In this document: one piece after another, positions 23,601-33,549 of the stretch
Layout: the number at the start of each line of letters is the position of its first letter
Numbering within the stretch: the first letter of the stretch is position 1
From: Plasmodiophora brassicae
Lineage: Eukaryota > Endomyxa: Phytomyxea > Phytomyxea > Plasmodiophorida
Length of the DNA: 64,000 nt
Direction of reading: 5' to 3'
NCBI GenBank assembly: GCA_036867785.1
Contig: CP145419.1
Span: 744,001 to 808,000, forward strand
Program-made: the position numbers and the translations under genes
Notes under the pieces: model-generated
Databases searched by the model: none
What the model saw: only the letters and a program-made list of their open reading frames with translations
What the model was told of the DNA's origin: nothing

Positions 23601-25948
23601 TTAGCCGACATCGGCTGGACCACTGACCATCTCACCAGTTTCAATTCTCTGAAGCATCGACTATCGGAGGCCATGACGCTGGCGCACACCAAGGACGAAT
23701 GGATCATGTGTCTCTTTCCGGATGCGAGTGACCGTTTCTGGTCTGTTTTCCTGTCGCAGATCCCTCCGGAAGATATTGATCTCCCGTACGGTGAGCAACA
23801 CCACGAACCTTTGTCGTTCATCTCGGGGACATTCCGTGGTTCTCAATTGAAGTGGGCGACCATTGAGAAGGAGGCCTACGCCATCATTGAAGGCTGCTAT
23901 CGCCTCAGACACTTCATCTCTATGTCAAAGCTGGCACTTCGAATCTTCACAGACCACCGTAATTTGGTTTTCATTCTGAACCCAGCCTCGGTTGCACGAA
24001 TTAGTCGGACGACCGGCGATCGCTTGGAGCGCTGGCGACTTCAGATTATCGACCTAGATTTTCACATTGAGCACATTGCTGGGGAGGACAACGTTTGGGC
24101 CGACCTCGCCACGCGGTGGGGCGTCGCCCTGCAACCACTCTCCTCATTTTCCCCTCCATCGTTCCGTTCTATTCGTCATATGGCAATTAATCTTGACTTC
24201 GACGATTACAAGATGACCGATGAGTTTATCTGGCCGTCTGTCGACGAGATTAGTAACGCTCAGACCGACTACATTCGCCAACACGACCTATCTGCCGTTT
24301 CTGATATTCTCCAACTCGAAGGGGACATGTCTCTCCACCTTAGCCCGGAATCTGGCTGGCGTACTCCAGACAATCAACTCTGGGTACCATCACATGCACT
24401 GCAGCTACGCATCGCAGTGATTTCACATATGGGACTGTCTGGTCATCAACTTGCTGCATCGACTATTTCGAGCATCGCGCAACTCTTCTGGTGGCCTGAT
24501 CTCGATTCCTTTGTTCGTGCATTTGTGGACAAATGCTTACACTGCCTACGCAACAAAGATTCGATGATCCCCCGACCTTATGGCACGGCTATGCATGCGG
24601 ACAAGCCCAATAAGGTCATCCACTATGACTTTCTGTTCTTATCCAAACCTCGTCCAGGCGATTCTCATCAACTTCGTTATGTTCTGGTTCTGAAGGACGA
24701 CGCTACAGCATTCGTCGAGTTAATTCCTTGTCAATTCGCGGATCACAGCGTTGTCGCCGAATCTCTTCTGGATTGGTTCAAACGTTTCGGCATTGTTTTC
24801 CAACATGTCTCTGACCGCGGCACACACTTCAAAAACGCGGTTATCGCCGAGCTTAATAGCCGGTTACACTGCAACCATCATTTCACAACTGCCTACACAC
24901 CTTGGGCGAACGGCACGGTTGAGGTTGTCAACAAGCGGCTTCTCTTTCTGCTGAAGTCCCTCCTCTCCGAGCTAAATCTTCCATTCCAGGATTGGCCGTA
25001 TGTCCTTCCGCTGATCAACATGACGGTAAATCACACTGTTCGATCAAGTGTGGGCTACGCGCCTGTCACGATGTTTACGGGTTTGCCACCCTCGACACCT
25101 ATCTCGATTATCTTCAACAAACGCATCGACGCGGTTATCGACGTACCGTTGACCCCTGACCGTCTCAAGGAAATGACGACGGAACTTATCGATTCTCTCG
25201 AGGACATGCACAAAGAAGTGGCACGTACACGCACCCATCTACGTGATCTCAAGCAACGCGCCCGGCGTCGCCGACGCAATGTTCGCGAGATCAACTTCAC
25301 GACGGGCGACTATGTTCTCGTGGCCAACCATGGCAAGCACTCCAAGTCCGAGTACAACTGGACTGGACCTGCCCAGATTATCGACACCATCAACGACTGG
25401 GTGTATCGAGTTCGAGATCTCTTGACTGATCATATCTCAGATGTACACGCCCAGCGCTTAATGTTCTATGCAGATGCGCACTTGAATGTCACCTCTTCCC
25501 TGAAGCACAACATCGCGCTCACCGGCGTGGCTTACCAAGTCAACGCAGTCGAGGACATTCGAGTCAATTCTACGTCAGGTGACACTGAACTACTGATCAA
25601 CTGGATCGGATTCGATGCCACCGACAATTCATGGGAACCTTACTCGGTCATGGCGGCCGATGTTCCTGATATCGTCAGGGCCTTCCTCGAACGACAAGCC
25701 GAAGGAGACCCGCTCTGCTCACGACTGTTAGCAGATTTCTAACACGGGGAGTGTTCATCCAGAGTACCAGTACTCAGATGATGCTGCTCAGATGCTGCTG
25801 CCACCCGGTCACATGATCATGACCGTACTCGACCCCGCAGCGGCCCTTGCTGTGACGATCCTGTCCAAATACATCAGTTCGTTATATCACCAGGCGCCGA
25901 CTCTTGCGACCGACCGCCCCCGTAGTGGGCAGCGGCGGCGTTAGCACA
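20613..25948 (+). mobile_element. LTR element B1: second Ty3/gypsy chromovirus family, nested in A1
   Basis: The 197-bp LTRs are at 20613-20809 and 25752-25948. They appear identical and are flanked by the 5-bp target duplication TAGAG (20608-20612, 25949-25953), so this is a very recent insertion into A1. It looks whole: one long gag-pol frame between the LTRs. It is related to A in organisation but clearly a different family. Confidence 0.95.
20853..25742 (+). CDS. Gag-pol polyprotein of element B1
   Basis: A single open frame of 1,629 codons starts at ATG 20853, 43 bp after the 5' LTR. In order it has: a gag-like N-terminal part; a zinc-binding stretch with CLICKEQHWVQVC; protease (ADSGATKTVI); reverse transcriptase (LLWIDDILGYV box); RNase H (IFTDHRNLVFIL); integrase with an HHCC finger and a DDE core; and a C-terminal chromodomain (LINWIGFDATDNSWEP). 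Gag and pol are fused in one frame, as in several chromovirus lineages. Confidence 0.93.
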   Translation: MAGGGRRAPVRLQMEDDARTNSDAEAKEHESSTDDEIDRGLQSTNLHGKSPIFMPLKPPILRTLSLTAKDGINDFLKKYRKHVEIVNERRLIYKEDIHPPTVKSCITEDVLRGMSKYRLRQPASTITDGDIMSYLRSVQRREADVESSTDIKALLTKTVVMNLSIKSIEERVTSFFAKFDELIDDYGLQDTYAKGTKGTKRKIKVLRGGIRPTDLAVLVERAIEFGGCRDAEKDELKFFDLVDRLAKEQDKHFRLQAEKKKSPAQTMSPPAGKKGKDVVAPNRNGGKHPTNPIGLKTAQSSTSQTKDESRDIPEHIRKRFEGKDPPKAGCLICKEQHWVQVCPKATQGERKAAIEKFQKERKEKEESKGNADTAKRMGPPSPSTPSPMRLRFQNSLDLPFEADSGATKTVISQSQLLRIQAIQHVPVKVFDHPTEAKLATIGATTTIVATAIVDITIVPPSHGKPAHLRGREINVCREDLSDDIVLLGAPELDALGINPATQLKEMLIEANGPIIIEADPTPERHAPGGQGITMRAVRHPEVSGTTRDHEPQLDTNDPGDDYDVEIGEHSDTDVDRAIDRMIQRATDSGFPNDQVPRLRTTVNRHKDIWRTKLGRDPPAKVSPLKLHFKADARPVRCRTRRYTLEHQKFMDDHVGTLAENDFVYRNPHSRYASPCLVVDKKDTEVRGHRLTVDINEAVNKQTERIAWPMPHIDIILTYLRSATIFMLFDAFKGYWQFPLHPDSQEACSFMTHIATFTPRRIIQGIADCVFAFQAGMQQVLGKLLYICALLWIDDILGYVSGFGAYMDTLESLLNAFDEFGVKLNPDRCQLYLTSVTWCGRVISADGVSFDRSYLNALHDLSTPITAADLQQFLSGLNWVRSVIPQFAAHVHPLQDLLLSASRSVSSLKKSHLRRVRLADIGWTTDHLTSFNSLKHRLSEAMTLAHTKDEWIMCLFPDASDRFWSVFLSQIPPEDIDLPYGEQHHEPLSFISGTFRGSQLKWATIEKEAYAIIEGCYRLRHFISMSKLALRIFTDHRNLVFILNPASVARISRTTGDRLERWRLQIIDLDFHIEHIAGEDNVWADLATRWGVALQPLSSFSPPSFRSIRHMAINLDFDDYKMTDEFIWPSVDEISNAQTDYIRQHDLSAVSDILQLEGDMSLHLSPESGWRTPDNQLWVPSHALQLRIAVISHMGLSGHQLAASTISSIAQLFWWPDLDSFVRAFVDKCLHCLRNKDSMIPRPYGTAMHADKPNKVIHYDFLFLSKPRPGDSHQLRYVLVLKDDATAFVELIPCQFADHSVVAESLLDWFKRFGIVFQHVSDRGTHFKNAVIAELNSRLHCNHHFTTAYTPWANGTVEVVNKRLLFLLKSLLSELNLPFQDWPYVLPLINMTVNHTVRSSVGYAPVTMFTGLPPSTPISIIFNKRIDAVIDVPLTPDRLKEMTTELIDSLEDMHKEVARTRTHLRDLKQRARRRRRNVREINFTTGDYVLVANHGKHSKSEYNWTGPAQIIDTINDWVYRVRDLLTDHISDVHAQRLMFYADAHLNVTSSLKHNIALTGVAYQVNAVEDIRVNSTSGDTELLINWIGFDATDNSWEPYSVMAADVPDIVRAFLERQAEGDPLCSRLLADF

Positions 25949-27926
25949 TAGAGGTACGCACGATCAGGAGGATAACGCTTCAAATTGAGGACGGATATCG
26001 GGTACGGCCGTTACAAAGGAAGGAATTCCAATGGCCGACCGTGGACGAAATCCGTAAGGCTCAGAGGAAATGGCTCAGAGGAACGAAACGACCGAAGAAT
26101 GGTGATGATCTCTTCGTCACAGGGAAGGGACAGGTGATCATACCAGACGAATGCAACGAGCTGAAGCTGCAGCTATGCGCTATTGCTCATGCGGGCGGAA
26201 ACAGTGGGCATCTAGGACTGAAGGCCTCGTTGAGGAAGTTGGGGGAGTTCTGCCATTGGGCACACTGCGATGAGGACATGAGGACGTTCTGCAACGCGTG
26301 TTTGAACTGTCTACCGACAAGGGGCGGGGTTAGGATTCCCAGGCCATTGGGAACAGCTGTTCATGGTGTTAGGCCGAATCAGGTGATTCACTTGGATTGG
26401 CTATACATGATGGCGGCTCAGAAGGGCGGAAGACATGATCTGCAATGGAACCTGATAATCAGGGATGATCTGTCTGGCATGGTCAAGATTACTCCTGACC
26501 ATACACCCAATGCGGAAACCACTGTAGAGGCACTGCTCGAATGGAGGGCTATCTTCGGAACGTTTGAGTTGATGGTGTCAGACATGGCGTCTTGCTTTCT
26601 GGCAAACGTTGTGAAGGAACTGGCGCGTCGATGTGGATTTGCTCATCACCCGACTGTTGCCTATGGGCATTACAGTAATGGATCAATTGAGGTGATCAAC
26701 AGGAACTACTTGCAACTAGTCAGAGCACTTCTGTCTGAATTGCAGTGGGACAAATACGATTGGCCATGGTTGAACCACAACATTGAACACACGATCAATC
26801 ACAGGTCGCAGGCGCGTACCAACGGGAATGCGCCAGTGACAGTGATGATGGGACGTCAACCAGACAACCCGCTGAAGCAAGTGTTCAAGAGGCCAGGGGA
26901 TGAGAAGTATGGGGAAGCTACACTCTCAAAGGAGCATATTCAGGAGCTAGTCATGCAATTGCAGACGTCGCTGAATGAAATGCACAAGGGAGCAGTGCAG
27001 CAATCGAAGAAAATCCGAGCCGTACACAGGAAGAGGAGCGACGCGTACCGACGAGCAACTGCACCGAACTTTCAGATCGGTGACTATGTACTCATCGGAT
27101 TGCCTGAACCGGGTAAGGTTCCGGGCAAGAAGCTCTTTATGAAGTGGCGGGGCCTATATCAAATAACTGATAGCCACGAGAACTACACCTACGAGGTGAG
27201 GAATATGTTCAATGAGACGGACACTCGAACCGTTCACGGGGACCGCGTTCGCCTCTATGAACATGGCAAAGTGAATGCCACTGAGGAACTGAAGCGACAG
27301 ATGGATTATGACAATGAGCGTTTCGCCATTGAAGTCTTCAAGGACTGCAGGCACAGTCCGGAGACAGGGGAATTGGAATTGTTGATCGGATGGAAGGGTT
27401 TCTCTGAAGCGGAGGATTCATGGGAGCCAATCTGCAGGTTGGCGATGGATGTACCGAAGCTGGTGAAGGCACATGCCGCCAGGATGAGGAAGGAGAAACA
27501 TCACCTTGCTGATGAGGTTAAGGAGTTACTTAAGGCGGAAGGAGTCCAGTAGGCTAGTCATGCTTTTTTCCCGGATGCGCGCTGGGTTATTTTAATGCCG
27601 ACGGCCATGTGACGACAGAAGCCAAAACTGTGTTCTACGAAGATTGAGACTTAATTATGTTAATTAGACTATATTAAGGAGAAGACATGATTAGGATACA
27701 CCACCACTGAAGACACCTGCAAGGAGGAGCATTTCTTTGAAGGAGGGGAATGTGCCGGCTCCAAGCTATAAGACAAGAATAGCTGTGATCCGGCTAGGCC
27801 GCCCTAAGAATGACGGACATGCACGGAGTGCGCACGGAGTCCGCACGGCGTCCGTGGGAGCTGCAGGTCGGGGACACAGACGATTATACTACACGGCTGA
27901 TATACCATCACCGTTGGGACGTCACA

Positions 27927-28338
27927 GACGTCCCTTGTGGTGGACGGGCAACAACCAATTGGTGCTCGCCCGGGCCTTCCGCGTCTGTCGAGGGGTGTTG
28001 TCCAGCGGATCGCTGCGGCCCTTTGCGGCGACCCTCGATCTGCCTGTCACCTGCAGGCAGACCCCGTCTGGCGAAGGCGGCGTAGAGCAGCAGCAGTAGT
28101 CGGAGACCATCAATGCGCCGCGCGTGTAGCTGATCGCAGCGACGTTCGCAGGAACGTGCCACATGCGCTTCCTCGAGTCGGCTTATCGCTGTACCGGCTG
28201 ACACGTGCTTCGCTGTTGTGCCCCGCAACGTCTGAGCCGCTGTCAGGTCGGGTCTGTCAGGTCGAGTCGCAATGACAATCAATCAGCGGCGTCACTTTGC
28301 GTGTGAACTGTGCCTCCAGATAGAGGTCCAGCGAGGCA
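27927..28338. other. Host segment trapped between A1 and A2, apparently inverted
   Basis: This 412-bp unique stretch lies between the facing 3' LTRs of A1 and A2. Read on the minus strand from 28338, it begins TGCCTCGCTGG. This continues the zinc-finger locus that stops at the left edge of A1 (17320), judged by comparison with the paralogue around 38327-38341. On the minus strand one frame is open across much of it, but no protein is recognised. Confidence 0.6.
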
Positions 28339-31300
28339 TGTGACGTCCCAACGGTGATGGTATATCAGCCGTGTAGTATAATCGTCTGTGTCCCCGACCT
28401 GCAGCTCCCGCGGACGCCGTGCGGACTCCGTGCGCACTCCGTGCATGTCCGTCATTCTTAGGGCGGCCTAGCCGGATCACAGCTATTCTTGTCTTATAGC
28501 TTGGAGCCGGCACATTCCCCTCCTTCAACGAAATGCTCCTCCTTGCAGGTGTCTTCAGTGGTGGTGTATCCTAATCATGTCTTCTCCTTAATATAGTCTA
28601 ATTAACATAATTAAGTCTCAATCTTCGTAGAACACAGTTTTGGCTTCTGTCGTCACATGGCCGTCGGCATTAAAATAACCCAGCGCGCATCCGGGAAAAA
28701 AGCATGACTAGCCTACTGGACTCCTTCCGCCTTAAGTAACTCCTTAACCTCATCAGCAAGGTGATGTTTCTCCTTCCTCATCCTGGCGGCATGTGCCTTC
28801 ACCAGCTTCGGTACATCCATCGCCAACCTGCAGATTGGCTCCCATGAATCCTCCGCTTCAGAGAAACCCTTCCATCCGATCAACAATTCCAATTCCCCTG
28901 TCTCCGGACTGTGCCTGCAGTCCTTGAAGACTTCAATGGCGAAACGCTCATTGTCATAATCCATCTGTCGCTTCAGTTCCTCAGTGGCATTCACTTTGCC
29001 ATGTTCATAGAGGCGAACGCGGTCCCCGTGAACGGTTCGAGTGTCCGTCTCATTGAACATATTCCTCACCTCGTAGGTGTAGTTCTCGTGGCTATCAGTT
29101 ATTTGATATAGGCCCCGCCACTTCATAAAGAGCTTCTTGCCCGGAACCTTACCCGGTTCAGGCAATCCGATGAGTACATAGTCACCGATCTGAAAGTTCG
29201 GTGCAGTTGCTCGTCGGTACGCGTCGCTCCTCTTCCTGTGTACGGCTCGGATTTTCTTCGATTGCTGCACTGCTCCCTTGTGCATTTCATTCAGCGACGT
29301 CTGCAATTGCATGACTAGCTCCTGAATATGCTCCTTTGAGAGTGTAGCTTCCCCATACTTCTCATCCCCTGGCCTCTTGAACACTTGCTTCAGCGGGTTG
29401 TCTGGTTGACGTCCCATCATCACTGTCACTGGCGCATTCCCGTTGGTACGCGCCTGCGACCTGTGATTGATCGTGTGTTCAATGTTGTGGTTCAACCATG
29501 GCCAATCGTATTTGTCCCACTGCAATTCAGACAGAAGTGCTCTGACTAGTTGCAAGTAGTTCCTGTTGATCACCTCAATTGATCCATTACTGTAATGCCC
29601 ATAGGCAACAGTCGGGTGATGAGCAAATCCACATCGACGCGCCAGTTCCTTCACAACGTTTGCCAGAAAGCAAGACGCCATGTCTGACACCATCAACTCA
29701 AACGTTCCGAAGATAGCCCTCCATTCGAGCAGTGCCTCTACAGTGGTTTCCGCATTGGGTGTATGGTCAGGAGTAATCTTGACCATGCCAGACAGATCAT
29801 CCCTGATTATCAGGTTCCATTGCAGATCATGTCTTCCGCCCTTCTGAGCCGCCATCATGTATAGCCAATCCAAGTGAATCACCTGATTCGGCCTAACACC
29901 ATGAACAGCTGTTCCCAATGGCCTGGGAATCCTAACCCCGCCCCTTGTCGGTAGACAGTTCAAACACGCGTTGCAGAACGTCCTCATGTCCTCATCGCAG
30001 TGTGCCCAATGGCAGAACTCCCCCAACTTCCTCAACGAGGCCTTCAGTCCTAGATGCCCACTGTTTCCGCCCGCATGAGCAATAGCGCATAGCTGCAGCT
30101 TCAGCTCGTTGCATTCGTCTGGTATGATCACCTGTCCCTTCCCTGTGACGAAGAGATCATCACCATTCTTCGGTCGTTTCGTTCCTCTGAGCCATTTCCT
30201 CTGAGCCTTACGGATTTCGTCCACGGTCGGCCATTGGAATTCCTTCCTTTGTAACGGCCGTACCCGATATCCGTCCTCAATTTGAAGCGTTATCCTCCTG
30301 ATCGTGCGTACCTCTAGGTGCTGGTCATCAGGCCCACCGTCCGGTGCACCCCACCGCGTCATAAGATCCGACCACACATTGTCCTCCCCCGCAATGTGTT
30401 CAATGACGTAGTTGACCCTCTGTATGTCCAGTGCCCATCGTTGCAGTTTCTGCGCCGTTGGCTTTGACACGTCCGTTGGTGAGAATATCCTCACGAGATT
30501 CCTATGATCGGTAAACAAACGAAACTGCTCGTTGGTTGTAACGAGATAGTCCAGTTTGTCAATCCCATCCTTGATCGCGAACCCTTCCTTCTCCACCGTG
30601 GACCAGTTCCGCTCTGGGCCCGCGAACTTGTGTCCGACGAAACCCAGCGGTTCATGTCGCTGCCCATGCACTGGTTTACCCAAGTCCTCAGGCGGAATCT
30701 GTGTGACTACCGCCGCGCTGTTAACCTCATTTGCATCTGAGAATAGGCATTGGATCCGGTCCTTTCGCGGGTACGCTAGTTGGACCGTGTCCGCCACTGC
30801 CATCTTCAGTTTCTCGAATGCCAGCGCATGTTCGGGTGACCATCCATATTTGCACAATCGCACCCTCCTGGCAATGGCTTTCGTCCTGCCAGGTTGGTCC
30901 TTCATTGCATCCTCGTATATCCTCTGTAACAGGTGTACCTTCCTGTTGTACTCAGGGATGGACCTACTCATCCACTGAGTTGCCATAAGGAATTGTTGCA
31001 AGTCCCTTGCCGTCCTCGGCTGTGGTATCGCCATTAAAGCCTCAATCCTAGCAGGATCGTGCCTTACCCCTTCTGGCGTGAATATCCTTCCACAGAACCG
31101 AACCTCTGTTGTGAAGAGCTCACACTTCTCCACGTTGAACTTGATGCTGTGCCGTTCGGCTAGCATCAGAGTCCGTTCCAACGTTCGGAACCAATCATCC
31201 TCCCTTTGGGCATGCCCCATTAGATCATCGATCCATATGATTAGTTTGTGGAACATAAGTTCCCCGAACACCTCAAACATCCTCCCTTGATACTGAGGGG

Positions 31301-33549
31301 CGGAGTTCATTCCCCCCTGCATCGACCTCGTTGGCTTATACACCCCCTTATCTGTCATGAAGGAGAAGATCTCCTGACACGCTTCATCCAGCGGCATCAT
31401 CCAGAAGCCTTTGAACGCATCTAGCTTAAACCAGAACCTCGAGCCTGCCAGGTTCCTGAGTATCGCCTCCTGATGTGGCATAGGCCACGCCACGGCGACA
31501 CATTTGGCATTAACAGCTCTGAGATCAACACAGAACCGCTTTCCGCCCCCTGGCTTCGTCACCACCACCACCGGTGAAGCCCACTTCGCGTTGTAGTTTT
31601 CAACGACTAGGCCATACTTCTTCAATTGGGCGACGAATTCCTCCATGAAAGCACTGTCCTCCATACTGTACTTTCTGGCTCGGCACCTGTAAGGTTCCGC
31701 ATCCGGTTTCAGCTCCGTGACAAATGGTGTAACCCTGGCTGGACCATCAGGTCCAATGCTCATACGCCAAACGTCCCTATATCTTCTGACGAGTTTCCGA
31801 AGCGATTTCCCCATCGCTTGCGGTAGGCCATTCCTCAATGCGCGCTCGGCCATCCCGTCCATCTCCCTTTCCAGGGAGTCTGTGGAATCGGTTCCGATCC
31901 TCACATCCTCTGTTTCCTCTTCCTCCCCTTCCCAGAGAGGTGGCATCTCGTTTGCCATATTGTGCACTTCATCCATGACGTCATTCCCCTTCTTCGGCGT
32001 GCTCTTAATGAGTACGTCCAGGGCCTTCTTTGGGTGGATACCCAAGTCGTCCAACAGCCTCTCCCCTAGGATTATTTCCTTTTCAGGAATGTCCCATACA
32101 AGGCATCGGCGCCGGCGAGTGATCAGTTCGCCTGCCGTCGTCGTCAGTCCCAGATCCAGTATCATCACATGGTAGGCTGTGTGCTTCGTTTCTCTGTCTA
32201 CCAGACAGAACGTTTCCGGCTTCTGGAGGTTCTCCATTGTTAACAATGGGTCCCGCTCCATTAGCTCGCGCGCTATGGTCAATGGCATCAGAACGTCAAC
32301 CGATGTCGCTCCACTGTCCAGAACCCCAACGTAGTCTTCCTCATGTCCGTTTACACGAACGACTACTTGGTCCCCTGTCCTCTGCGCCCCCTCCGACACT
32401 CTTCCTACCAGGGGTCCATCCCTTCCCGTTGGCCCCTTGCGGCGATCCTTCAGCAGGTCTGCGACCTGCTTCTTGGTAGGCTTCTTCGGGCAACGAAACG
32501 CTGGATGTCCAACCTCGTCACAGTTGAAACATCGCAGGTCCTTCCGGTGTCGTTTCGTGTCCCGGCCTCCATCGCCTCCTTCATCCGTCTGCGCCCCTCG
32601 CTTCTTTGGGGTGGGTTTGACCTTTCCCTTCCCCTTGCCATCCTCACGTCCCGGCTCCATGTACAACATCGTCTCCTCATACGATGCAGCCCGTTCCTTC
32701 AGCACCCGATAGAATTCCAAAGGGTCCTTCTGGAGATCGGTCTGGCGCTTCATGACGAGGGTCCGCATGAGCGCTTGTAAACCGGATGGGCGCACAGCAC
32801 CCAGTAGGTACTTGACCAGGTTCTTCCGTCCCTCGCGGGACGTGAAGAGGTCCTGCCACCCGTTGCGCGCGACCAATTCCTCGTACTGCTGCACGAGGTT
32901 CACGACCCTTGCCGCTGGTGTGGTGATGGTCAGCTTCATCGCCAGCTTCCGCATCTCCCGGTCGATGTTCGCGTCCGTCGAGCGATCCTGCTCCAGATGC
33001 CTCTTCATCCAGTCCATCAGGTCGCTCTCCGTCACCCCCTCGGCGTCCTTGCCGAGTTCCCACTTGCAGATCGCCCTGAGCAGACCGGGGTCGATCATAC
33101 TCCTCACTGACCGCGGGATCTGGCCCTTGGCGTTCGGATCGTCCCGGAAGTGATTCCGATACGTCTTCAGCTCGGCCATGAACGTCGTGACGGCCTTGCG
33201 GTCCATGCTTTTCAAGGTCGGCGCCTTGTTCATCTGCAGGACGATCGTTGAGCCTTGCACGCTCTGTCCTTGTTGTCGATCATCGACGTCATCTTCCAGC
33301 AGCATCTCCTGCGCGGTGGCCACCATCGCGTCCTTCTTTGAAACCTTCCCCGAAAGGATGTTCAAGAGATCTCTGTGACGTCCCAACGGTGATGGTATAT
33401 CAGCCGTGTAGTATAATCGTCTGTGTCCCCGACCTGCAGCTCCCACGGACGCCGTGCGGACTCCGTGCGCACTCCGTGCATGTCCGTCATTCTTAGGGCG
33501 GCCTAGCCGGATCACAGCTATTCTTGTCTTATAGCTTGGAGCCGGCACA
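28339..33549 (-). mobile_element. LTR element A2: Ty3/gypsy chromovirus, looks whole
   Basis: This is the same family as A1, inverted and uninterrupted (5,211 bp). The 176-bp LTRs are at 33374-33549 (5') and 28339-28514 (3') and differ at one site. The internal region carries a continuous gag-pol frame and a purine tract before the 3' LTR. It is recent, as the sequence is almost identical to A1 and A3. The 5-bp flanks (AGGCA and CGCTG as read on +) do not match each other. Confidence 0.95.
28713..33326 (-). CDS. Gag-pol polyprotein of element A2
   Basis: One frame from an ATG at 33326, 48 nt inside the 5' LTR boundary, to a stop at 28713 (about 1,540 codons). Domain order is gag, CCHC knuckle, aspartic protease, reverse transcriptase with a WIDDLMG active-site box, RNase H, integrase (zinc finger with a CNACLNC pair, then DDE core) and chromodomain near the C-terminus. 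The open frame extends upstream through the LTR, so the initiating ATG is inferred. Confidence 0.9.
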   Translation of the reverse strand: MVATAQEMLLEDDVDDRQQGQSVQGSTIVLQMNKAPTLKSMDRKAVTTFMAELKTYRNHFRDDPNAKGQIPRSVRSMIDPGLLRAICKWELGKDAEGVTESDLMDWMKRHLEQDRSTDANIDREMRKLAMKLTITTPAARVVNLVQQYEELVARNGWQDLFTSREGRKNLVKYLLGAVRPSGLQALMRTLVMKRQTDLQKDPLEFYRVLKERAASYEETMLYMEPGREDGKGKGKVKPTPKKRGAQTDEGGDGGRDTKRHRKDLRCFNCDEVGHPAFRCPKKPTKKQVADLLKDRRKGPTGRDGPLVGRVSEGAQRTGDQVVVRVNGHEEDYVGVLDSGATSVDVLMPLTIARELMERDPLLTMENLQKPETFCLVDRETKHTAYHVMILDLGLTTTAGELITRRRRCLVWDIPEKEIILGERLLDDLGIHPKKALDVLIKSTPKKGNDVMDEVHNMANEMPPLWEGEEEETEDVRIGTDSTDSLEREMDGMAERALRNGLPQAMGKSLRKLVRRYRDVWRMSIGPDGPARVTPFVTELKPDAEPYRCRARKYSMEDSAFMEEFVAQLKKYGLVVENYNAKWASPVVVVTKPGGGKRFCVDLRAVNAKCVAVAWPMPHQEAILRNLAGSRFWFKLDAFKGFWMMPLDEACQEIFSFMTDKGVYKPTRSMQGGMNSAPQYQGRMFEVFGELMFHKLIIWIDDLMGHAQREDDWFRTLERTLMLAERHSIKFNVEKCELFTTEVRFCGRIFTPEGVRHDPARIEALMAIPQPRTARDLQQFLMATQWMSRSIPEYNRKVHLLQRIYEDAMKDQPGRTKAIARRVRLCKYGWSPEHALAFEKLKMAVADTVQLAYPRKDRIQCLFSDANEVNSAAVVTQIPPEDLGKPVHGQRHEPLGFVGHKFAGPERNWSTVEKEGFAIKDGIDKLDYLVTTNEQFRLFTDHRNLVRIFSPTDVSKPTAQKLQRWALDIQRVNYVIEHIAGEDNVWSDLMTRWGAPDGGPDDQHLEVRTIRRITLQIEDGYRVRPLQRKEFQWPTVDEIRKAQRKWLRGTKRPKNGDDLFVTGKGQVIIPDECNELKLQLCAIAHAGGNSGHLGLKASLRKLGEFCHWAHCDEDMRTFCNACLNCLPTRGGVRIPRPLGTAVHGVRPNQVIHLDWLYMMAAQKGGRHDLQWNLIIRDDLSGMVKITPDHTPNAETTVEALLEWRAIFGTFELMVSDMASCFLANVVKELARRCGFAHHPTVAYGHYSNGSIEVINRNYLQLVRALLSELQWDKYDWPWLNHNIEHTINHRSQARTNGNAPVTVMMGRQPDNPLKQVFKRPGDEKYGEATLSKEHIQELVMQLQTSLNEMHKGAVQQSKKIRAVHRKRSDAYRRATAPNFQIGDYVLIGLPEPGKVPGKKLFMKWRGLYQITDSHENYTYEVRNMFNETDTRTVHGDRVRLYEHGKVNATEELKRQMDYDNERFAIEVFKDCRHSPETGELELLIGWKGFSEAEDSWEPICRLAMDVPKLVKAHAARMRKEKHHLADEVKELLKAEGVQ

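Larger units (their letters stand above)
17321..27926 (+). mobile_element. LTR element A1: Ty3/gypsy chromovirus, interrupted by B1
   Basis: The 176-bp LTRs are at 17321-17496 and 27751-27926 (TG...CA ends) and differ at one site, so the insertion is recent. The internal part carries one gag-pol frame. In order it has a CCHC knuckle (CFNCDEVGHPAFRC), protease (LDSGATSVDV), reverse transcriptase (IIWIDDLMGHA box), RNase H (LFTDHRNLVRIF), integrase and a C-terminal chromodomain (LIGWKGFSEAEDSWEP). A purine-rich tract precedes the 3' LTR. Element B1 interrupts it at 20612, so it counts as broken, with one major interruption. The two flanks do not match as a target duplication, which together with A2 points to rearrangement. 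Confidence 0.93.

Noticed and set aside
28911-33496. Numerous open frames antisense to the gag-pol genes of A1, A2, A3, B1 and B2
   Set aside because: They recur identically at every copy because they mirror the coding strand; no start context or domain supports them.
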